From Apium graveolens (taxonomy: Eukaryota; Streptophyta; Magnoliopsida; Apiales; Apiaceae): 64,000 bases of DNA. The stretch's first letter is position 1; the number at the start of each line of letters is the position of its first letter. The stretch lies in assembly GCF_009905375.1 (NCBI RefSeq), contig NC_133648.1, forward strand, positions 29,874,438-29,938,437, written 5' to 3'. Positions 55,524 to 64,000 of the stretch are shown one piece after another. The position numbers and the translations under genes were made by a program. The notes under the pieces are model-generated. The model ran no database searches. It was given only the letters and a program-made list of their open reading frames with translations, and was not told where the DNA came from.

Positions 55524-56735
55524 GTATGCCTTGTATCCTTATTATTACCTTCAATGGGGACATTGAAAATTTTAAGTTTGGGGGTGATAATGTAAAGATT
55601 AGTAGTGTGTGTGTGTCCATATAGATTCATATTACATGTTTAGTGTAGTTCATTCAGATTTTTGCATGATTGTTCATATAGTAGTTTGCATTTGTTTGTT
55701 TTGCATATTTGTTTATGTTTTTATGTGAGTTCATATAGTTGCATTTGCATGCATATAGCATGATCCCTTAGGTTAAGCTATTTTTATCTGATAATTTGAT
55801 GTTAATTTGAGTGTAGTGATGACGAATAAAGGGATGTTTAAGTCCTAATGAATTGATTTGCATGCTAGAAACAAAAAATATCACAAAGTCTTATAGGATT
55901 GCTTTTGAGCTAGATCATGATCATATTTATTTATTTGTTGAGATTTAATCACTTGTTTATATCTAGACTTTTTGGTATTCTCTTAATGGCAAAAGAACAC
56001 TGAATTTTAATCTGGAGAAAAGCTGGGATTTCATTGCTAGTTGTGAATAAGGCTAGGCGTCAAATGGCTAGTAGCCGGCTCATATTTTTATGAGTAGTTT
56101 AGGGTTGAATGAGATGGAGCCAAACACACTCATTCATAAATTGAAAAAGAAAATAGAAAAAAACAGAAAAAAACAGGAAAAAAGAATATGTGTTAGTATG
56201 TGTTATGCAGAATTGACCAAGGGTGAGCTCTTTAATACTCGAGTTATTAAGTTCTACGGGACTTTGTGCCTAGTGACCTAAGGCTTTGATAGTCTGGGAT
56301 CTGCTAACCTAACGCTCGCTACATTGGTATTATTGTATAAGTCTTTTGGGACCTCACTCATTGCACGGTTAAATAAGCATATTTATTATGTGTTCAATAA
56401 TAGCATGAATCCTTGTATAACTCTAGTAGAAAGGAGGTGTTATGAGTCATTATGTGTTTATCATCTATTCTAGTATCGAAAGTATATCGGTTAAGCGTTG
56501 CATACACGCACGTTTCCGGTTTGTGAGTTAATTTGTGAGATTTATTCGAACTCTGTTTAGAGTCATTGCATTCTTAGAGGCGTTGGCTTATTCATTTGGT
56601 TAAGGTTATTCTGAGGGGATCGATTGCATTATCATTTAGTTGCATTCACGTAGTTGCATTCAAGCATTAGTTTTGTTTTATAGTTTTTGAGTCTGTTTAT
56701 GCTTGAGGACAAGCATCATTTCAAGTTTGGGGGTG
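55524..56735 (+). other. H 3' noncoding region and polypurine tract
   Basis: About 1.2 kb without a convincing gene. It ends in a purine-rich tract (56722-56735, CAAGTTTGGGGGTG) directly before the 3' LTR. A similar TTTGGGGGT string occurs at about 55577-55586, possibly a second tract. Confidence 0.7.
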
Positions 56736-58179
56736 TGATAAGTGGATTTTATATCAACTTGGAATGCTTCATTACAGGCTTAAGTTGGTGTTTTGGACTC
56801 AAGTTATTGGTATTTTTTATGTTTTTTTGTGTTATTATATTACAGGCATTAGTTGGATGAATAAATGAGCTTTTCAAGGAAATATGCTGAGAAGAGGTCA
56901 GATTCTGAAGTCAATACCGTTCTCAAGTTGTAGAGAATCTCGATAACTTTGATGGACTATTGAATCATCGAATTCTGACGAACGGAACTCAAACTGCAGC
57001 CAAAACAAGAATTGAAGTCAAAGTGCAGGAAGGCGGCGCGGTGGCGCAGGAAGCGGGGCGGCCACGCCAGAGATGCAGAAAGTGCGCGCGCCCGCGCGGG
57101 AGAGCATGGCGGTCGCGCGGGGTTCCCGTGCCAGAATCCTTTTTTGTGTTAAAATTGGAGATTTTGAGAGCCCAGGTCCACCAGAAGCCTATATATACCC
57201 ATAATAATTCGTTTTTAATAACAAGGAACCAAGGGAGAGCAATACAAAGACCTAGAGAGCACAAGATGGCTACAGAAAAGAAGACTTTTGTATTCTTCAA
57301 TATAGTTGATACTTTGATGCTTGTTTTCGATTTATCTTTGAACCCTAGTACTCTTATATTATTTACTATCATATTTTCAATGGAACCCATGGTGACGATG
57401 AGTTCGATTATGAACTAATCGTTGTCATGGGGTTCTAGCAGATTTATTTATGGATTTCAATAGTTAATTATTTTAACATCCTTAGTGTATGGTGATTTAT
57501 GATTTCCTAGTTTGGTTGTGCTTATTCGTCTTTGATGTGTAGCTAACATCTAAGATTGTTTGTTAATCTCTATTGAAGCGACAGTGAATATAGAGGTTTA
57601 GAACTTGCCATGTTAGCATAGGTTTATGTATGTATTGACATGCATAATTCGTGGGTAATTTTAACCATCTTATTCACCTTATATAATCAAGATAGATAAC
57701 TTGCTCTTCAACCGTTATGTTTTCAAATCTTATAGAGATATAGGGTCTAAGCATAATTGGTGTCTGCTATATTCTATCTTGATTGTGGATATTTAATAGT
57801 ACGGTATACGTATATTGAAAGATAGCATATACTAATTTCGTGTTATCTGATTAGTTTTTCATCACCATCGCATGCTATTGATAAAGACATAAACTTTAAA
57901 TGAAGTATTTAATGAAGTTAGAATCCCATGTTTTATTCTCATATAATTAATTCACTTTTAATCTCTTAGTTAATGCATGCTAGTATAATCTCTTAAGTAG
58001 TTAATCAATCAAACTTGTTACTTGTCTTAGCTGTGAACGATAATCATACATTGTTGCATAAGTGCATAATCTGAACTTAACCTAAACCAGTCTCTGTGGG
58101 AACGAACTCGACTTAAATCTTATAATACTTGTGATCATGTACGCTTGCGTGTATTTTCGTGTGTGTTTTAGTGCGAACA
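56736..58179 (+). repeat. H 3' LTR
   Basis: 1444 bp, TGATAAGTGG to GTGCGAACA. TATA box TATATATA at 57190-57197. A CpG-dense block at 57032-57130. The chance open frame at 56960-57418 spans this block and the promoter and is not a gene. Directly after it, tgtgg (58180-58184) belongs to E3 pol and would be one copy of the target duplication. Confidence 0.92.
57032..57130. repeat. GC-rich module in H LTR
   Basis: About four imperfect units with GGCGGCGCGG, GGGCGGCCACGC, CGCGCGCCCGCGCG and GGCGGTCGCGCG in an AT-rich LTR. It lies about 60-160 bp upstream of the TATA box. Confidence 0.75.
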
Positions 58180-60674
58180 TGTGGCTATAGACATTGGTGT
58201 AGAAGCAGGTGAACAATCAATCATACCAAAAATTTTCAATAAATCCTTGACATACTTGGTTTGGCTGATGAAGATTCCATCACTTTTTTGACTGACTTGA
58301 AGTCCAAGAAAGTAACTCAATTCCCTCATCATACTCATTTCATATTCACTCTACATAAGCTTAGAGAATCTTTGACAAAGCTTTTCATTTATAGAACCAA
58401 AGATAATATCATCCACATAGATTTGAATTAGGATTATATCATCACCATGCTTCTTGCAGAAGAGAGTCTTGTCAATAGTACCTCTAGTGAATCCATGTTT
58501 AATCAAAAATTCTGACAGTATGTCATATTAAACTCTAGGTTCTTGTTTTAGTCCATAAAGATCCTTGAGTAACTTGTATACAAAATTTAGAAATTCTGGA
58601 TCTTCAAAGCCAGGTGGTTGTTGCACAAAAACTTCTTCTTCCAACTCACCATTAGGAATGCACTCTTCACATCCATTTGATATACCTTAAAATTAGAGTG
58701 TGCAGCAAATGCAAGAAATATCCGTATTACTTTAAGTCTTGCAATTGGAGAAAAAGTCTCATCATAATCAATTCCTTCGTCATGTAAGTAGCCTTTTGCA
58801 ACCAATCTAGCTTTGTTTCTGGTGACAATTCCATTTTTATCCATCTTGTTCCTGTACACCCACTTTGTTTTAATTACACTTCTATTCTTTGGTGCAGGAA
58901 TCAATTTTCAAACTTTGTTCCTTTCAAACTAATTTAGCTCTTCTTGCATAGAAGATATCCAATCAGGATCAAGAAGAGCTTCATCAGTTTTATTTGGCTC
59001 AACTTGTGAAAGAAAATATGCATGAAGACATTCATTTGTAGTATCACCTCTAATCCTCACTCCAGCATTGGGATCACCAATAATTGCATATGCATTGTGA
59101 CTCATATCCCATTTCCTTGTGTGAGTTTGTTGACTTGTGTTTTCTGCTTCTTCTTCATCATTGGCATGACTTCCAGAATTTTCTCATCTTTGTCCCCCTA
59201 AGTTTGTGCTATCAAATTCAAGTGTTTGAGATGAGCTTCCATTCTCATTATTCACTTGTTCATTGACTCTTTATTTAATCTGTGATTTGTGTTGACTTCA
59301 GCTCCATCATCACAATCACTATCAGTGTTGAGATTTTCAAACTTTAGGGCTTCAGCTTCATTTTCATCAAGGCATTCCAAGCCTGGGCACTTGACATCAT
59401 CAAAAGTAACATAGGTGCTTTACATTATTTTCTTTTGTTCAAGCACATAGACCATGTAGGCAGTTCTCTCCAATGAATATCTCAGAAAAATTGCCTCAAA
59501 TACTTTAGAGTCAAAATTTCCCACATATTCAGGGTTGTCCTTCAAAACATAGCACTTGCTTCCAAACACATGAAAATGCTTCACAGTAGGCTTCCTTTTA
59601 GACAAGATTGAGTAGGGTGATTTGCCAAGATTCTTGTTAATGAGATATTTGTTTTGAGTGTAGCATGCAATGTTCACAGCTTCTTCCCACAAACTTGTTG
59701 GCAATTTTTCATCTTGCAGCATTGTTCTAGCAGCCTCTACTAGTGTTCTGTTTTTTCTCTCAACTACCCCATTTTGCTGAAGTGTTCTTGCAGCTGAAAA
59801 TTCTTGAACAATGCCCTTGTCTTTGCAGAATTCAGTTAAGGTTGCATTCCTAAATTATGTTCCATTATCACTCCTCAATTTTTCGCACAATTCTGATCTC
59901 CTGTTTCTCAATCTTCTTGATGTGTTTAATTATGATGTGTGGAGTTTCATCTTTAGAATACATAAATCCTACCCATGTATATATTGAGTAGTCATCCATC
60001 ATCACAAGTGCATATATCTTTCTTGAAATTGACAGGACATTAACTGGTCCAAATAAGTCCATGTGAATAAGTTACAAAGGTGCACTTATAGAATTCACAG
60101 TTTTACTCTTGTGACTTGATTTCTTCATTTTTCCCTTTTGACAAGCTTCCCAAACTTTATTCTGAGCAAACTCCAGACTATGCATGTCTCTTACTAACTC
60201 CTTTTTGACTAGAGTGTTGATTGCCTTGAAATTCAAGTGAGACAGCTTTTTATGTCATAGCTTTCTTTGCTCTACAGATGCCTTGGTGTATAAGCAATAA
60301 ACTCCTTCCTTATTTGCTGAGTATAAATCTGCAACAAATAAGTTTCCCTTCCTTGCTCCTTTCAGAGCAACTTCACCAGACTTTTTGCTGATAAAAGTGC
60401 ACTCTTCTTTGTCAAATAAAACCTTGAATTCTTTGTCTGCAAATTGACTGACACTAAAAAGATTCACTTCAAGACCAGCTACCAGTGCTACATCTTCAAT
60501 AACAATATTTCCAGAAATAAATTGTCCATATCCCATTGTGAAACCCTTGATGTTGTCTCCAAAAGTCACTAATGGACCAGCCTTCTCCTCAAATTATGAT
60601 AGCAGGGCCATATCACCTGTCATATGTCTTGAGCATCCACTGTCTATGATCCATATATCCTTCTTCCTTTTGCC
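58180..60674 (-). pseudogene. pol: E3 pol, decayed Sirevirus
   Basis: Fragments in order on the minus strand: protease (IDSGCSRHMTGD near 60640), pre-integrase region (HKKLSHLNF), integrase pieces ([33 protein letters not shown]), linker, RT ([11 protein letters not shown], then [10 protein letters not shown]). There are many in-frame stops and at least two frameshifts. It is cut by the H insertion at 58180, before RNase H. A tract GTCCCCCT at 59192-59199 matches the internal polypurine-like tracts of the other Sireviruses. Confidence 0.9.
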
Positions 60675-60708
60675 CTGCACACAATGAGGATTAAGTGTGT
60701 TTAGCAAC
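60675..60708 (-). other. E3 gag-pol junction, 34-nt intron-like block
   Basis: On the coding strand it runs from GTTGC after a gag TGG to TGTGCAG before GGC of pol, with the gag TAA inside. Removal would again fuse W to G in frame. Confidence 0.5.
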
Positions 60709-62404
60709 CCAAACAGTGTTGGGTACTTTCTTCTTGTTTACAGAATATGCAGAATTAGAATGAGTTGATTCAGAAAGAATAGTGTTCATGGACTGTTGTG
60801 CATTCTCCCTTTTTGATGCAGACCCAATGTTCACTTCTTTGAGGTCTACTCTTAGCTTGTGGCAACTCTTCATCACTTTCAAGTTGCAAGGGATGCAGTC
60901 AAACTTGTCACAGAATGAGTAGGGATCATTTGCATTTGCTTCATTGTACTTGCATGCTCCATCTACTGGCTTGCTAACAACCTTTTTACAAAGGCGAGTT
61001 AGATGATTTACTGAGCCAAATTTTTGACATTGTTTCCTTGGAGCATCTGCAACAAATGCAAAGTTGTTGCTTTTGTTTATCCCAATATTTCTATTTCTAT
61101 TCTTCTTTTTCTTCCTTGCATCTTCAGTTTTCACTTCCTTGACATGTGTCTTGGAGTCTTGGTTGGCTATGGGCTTCTTTTCAACTTTGGAATTTGGAGT
61201 TGTTTCTGCATTTTTATTTTCATTGTCTTCATAACCAATTTCTTACTTTGTGATCAACTCTTCCTCACTGAAATTTACTTCACATGCTTTGAACATAGGT
61301 GAACCAACCTTTCTCAGCATAGCTGGGACATCTTCACTATCAGTTGATTTTCCTTTATCACCTACAGCTTTCTTGTTGTTGTTCAAAGCATCATAATCAA
61401 GACCAATAGCTATATTAGCACATGACTTGTTCTTCTCATGATACAAACCAACTAACTCAGATGTATTCCTGTAAGATTTCAGTTCTACTTCATTCTTTTC
61501 CAACTTTTCTCTCAACACAGCTTCAATTTCACTAGCACACTTTAACTTATTTTTCAGATATTCATTTTCTTGCTTGACTGTGTCAAGTTCCACAAGTAGC
61601 AGATCAAGTTTTTGCTTCCCACTCTCAAGCTTCTCATTAGCTTTTGTTAGCCTACTGACCTCCTCGGTAGCTGCTACCATGCTAGTATGTGTATGAAACA
61701 TCTCTCCACTCATCTTTTCCACAGTCTCCTTATATTGACTAGCATTTAAATCTTCTCCATGCTCAAAAGCCATGAGTGTGTAGTTTCCAACTTCTTCATC
61801 CTCATCATCAACATCAGTGTCATCCCAACTCTTTCCTTCTGCAATATAGGCTTTTCTAGACTGTTTCTTCAAGAAAGCTTCATAATTTGCTTCCAGTTCC
61901 AAGTAAGCTTTATCCTTCTTCACCTTTTTGGGCTTCCTGCATTCAGTAGCAAAGTGACCCAACTCATCACAGTTGAAGCACCTTATCTTTGATCTGTCCA
62001 TAAATCCTGTTTTGTAGCCACCTTTGCTAGCTGAATTATGCTGAGCTTTTGGTTTCCAATTATCACTGTTGGAAAATTATCCCTTGCTTCTGAAAAATCT
62101 TGGCTTTTTGACTCTTATGTTGGAAAATTTCATAGCCAAGTAAGCCATGGATTGGTCCATATTATCTAGCTCATCCAAGGCGTAGTATTCATCTTCCTCC
62201 AGCTCCAACACATCTTGCTTCTGAGGTCATTTGTTCTTTTGTTCTATAACTTGAATAACTGGAACTTGATTATCTTGCTCATCTTCACTTTCTTCATTGT
62301 CATGTATAATCAAAGCATTGGAACCATCAATAACATGTCCACGGTGTGCTTTAAATGACTTTCTCTGTAGCATCTCAAGTTCATAAGTTTTCAAGATTTC
62401 ATAT
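60691..62404 (-). pseudogene. gag: E3 gag, decayed and cut by G2
   Basis: Pieces of a Sirevirus gag: YEILKTYELEMLQRK at 62400, CCHC knuckle CFNCDELGHFATEC near 61975, a coiled-coil stretch, a second knuckle-like CQKFGSVNHLTRLC in which the second Cys is replaced, and a C-terminus ending NTVWVAKHT. Several stops. The N-terminal half lies beyond G2, outside the window. Confidence 0.88.
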
Positions 62405-64000
62405 TGTAACACCCCCAAATCCGGGGTTGGGGATTCGGGTTGTCACGAGTTCCATTTCCCTTAATAATACTTAACCTTAACAATCCACCAACTGCTGCGT
62501 ACTGTGACCCCACAATATACATACACACACCACAAGTTATAGTCTCAGAGATGAAAACCAAAAATAACACAAGTCATTTTATTCCATAATTATAAGCCAT
62601 TACACCTCAAAAAGGTTTCTGAATAAATTTATATTTCTTTGCCATTATTATAATTCATATAAATACATAAGTCTGGTACATCAGAAGTTGAAAGCCTAGC
62701 CTATTGGTACTTCCTACCTCAGCTACAGCGGCATCAACGCCTACAGGAAACTGCGGAACGTTTCCTATCCGCTCGCAAATTGGGAGCTTAGTCATGTTCA
62801 TCTTGTCTATCTGTTGTTGTGTGATGAAAGCCGAAAGCAAGGGTGAGCAACAAGCCCACCGAAATAATATGTATAATAATTAACAATATATGAGCATTCT
62901 CATAGTACTCATGATAGTCTTGGTCAAGAAGAAATGAACCAAGTTTGATATCTTATCGTGACCAAGTCACAAAATATTCAGTATATATGTATATATACTT
63001 TTCAAAATCTTGGAAGTCCTCTTCCATGCATAATATACACAGAGTTCCAGTTTATAACTGTATAAAAATATCGTTGCAAGGTGATCTCATTTATCTAACC
63101 TTCTCTCAACGTTTTTGTAAAAATCTTTGTCATGCATAAGATAATCATTAACCAGATATAAGTTGAAAAGATGAAGTTACAAGATACTCCAATATACTTA
63201 TATCTTTTCCGGATACTACTTGAACTACCACCGTTCAAGGTATCATCAGTTTCAAAAGTTAATCACATAGATGAGACTACAAGAAAAGACTTAAATAGAT
63301 TCAATCTTTGAAATATCATTATAAATAATGAAGTTACGAGATACTTCATTAAGTCCCGATATATATATACACCTATATATATATACATTTCATACACTCC
63401 TTGAAAACCTCTGTTATGAAAATTATAAACAGAGTTGCAATATCCAATGAATTTGGAAAGGAGAAAAGAATTTTGGCATAAACCCGATATCTTGCTGATC
63501 AGGCAAAGATACCAATAAGTAACCTTTTCTACTGTAGATGGATGAATTCCTCGCCGGTCATCACCCTGGCCGCATTAGGACCTCGCGCTAGACCGTTACC
63601 CGGCCACTCACGCATGGATGGACTGTCACCCAGCCTGTCGCTTATGCCGACTTAATTAGATGGACTTACTTCCCGAACATTGGGCAAGTAACCAAATTGT
63701 TTTCTCAAAACAACAACCACGTTGCGAATATAAAATACACCACAGAGCCGGATCCCTTAGATTTTTGAGCGAGTATTCAAGTCCCCTTCGAAAGGAAGAT
63801 CTTAAATTTAAAAACGAGTTTTGGGATCCGCTCTAACTTTTAAAATCATTTTGAAGACTCGAAAACATTTTTGAGAATGTTTGGAGTAATGCTGATTTAA
63901 TAAAATAAATCAGTCCCGATATGTTGGAGGATATCTGAATATTATTATTTAAATAATATTCTCATAAGGATAATCTTTATAAAAAAAATTGAAGTAGAAG
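62405..64000 (-). mobile_element. G2: second Tekay-type LTR, runs off the window
   Basis: It begins TGTAACACCCCCAAATCCGG and matches the first roughly 1.6 kb of the G1 LTR (28372 onward) with clear divergence and small indels, in the same orientation. The preceding bases catat (62400-62404) would be the target duplication. Whether this is a solo LTR or a full element cannot be seen. Confidence 0.9.

Noticed and set aside
56960..57418. 152-codon open frame
   Set aside because: It spans the CpG-dense block, TATA box and transcribed part of the H LTR; no protein motif, and the opposite strand is also open because stops are rare in GC-rich DNA.

Overview
This is a stretch of plant nuclear DNA made almost entirely of nested LTR retrotransposons. 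I find no host gene, tRNA, rRNA or CRISPR array. The element types (Sirevirus-type Ty1/copia with a long third ORF, a Tekay/Del-type chromovirus with about 3.9 kb LTRs, and an Athila-like Ty3/gypsy element with a tRNA-Asp-type primer site) and AT-rich, poly-A-signal-bearing LTRs point to a large-genome angiosperm, probably a eudicot. I cannot name the species from sequence alone.

Layout, oldest host first. E3 (58180-62404, minus) is a decayed Sirevirus holding gag and pol fragments. Its RT region is cut by H, an Athila-like element (plus) whose 5' LTR remnant lies at 2464-2738 and 23806-24051, its broken gag/protease at 24305-25961 and 27385-28371, and its 3' LTR at 56736-58179. E1 (2739-23805, minus, target duplication aatcc) sits in H's 5' LTR. 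E1b (9703-17429, plus, duplication agaac) sits inside E1. S1 (25962-27384, duplication aaact) is a lone inverted LTR carrying a piece of primer site and sits in H's gag-protease region. G1 (28372-55432, minus, duplication cgctc) is the Tekay chromovirus and sits in H's last ORF. E2 (37242-50443, minus, duplication gtttg) is a Sirevirus inside G1. G2 (62405 to the window end) is a second Tekay LTR inserted in E3 gag. Positions 1-2463 hold an unassigned AT-rich block and S0, an inverted LTR fragment lying head to head with the H LTR.

By eye the LTR pairs give a consistent order: E1b LTRs look identical, E2 about 1% different, E1 and G1 about 2% different. E1b is therefore a very recent insertion even though it lost the end of pol, all of RNase H and the first part of ORF3.

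The most interesting signals do not correspond to standard features. (1) Each Sirevirus family carries its own roughly 9-bp word (ATCCGTTGA in E2; TCAGAACTT in E1/E1b) scattered through LTRs, spacers and coding regions, in both orientations and, in E2, in all codon phases. (2) All four Sireviruses have a 34-39 nt TGG|GT...TGCAG|GG intron-like block between gag and pol whose removal would fuse the two frames. (3) The ORF3 of E2 and a small broken ORF in E1 are preceded by canonical TATA boxes, suggesting internal promoters. (4) All four carry polypurine-like tracts between integrase and RT.
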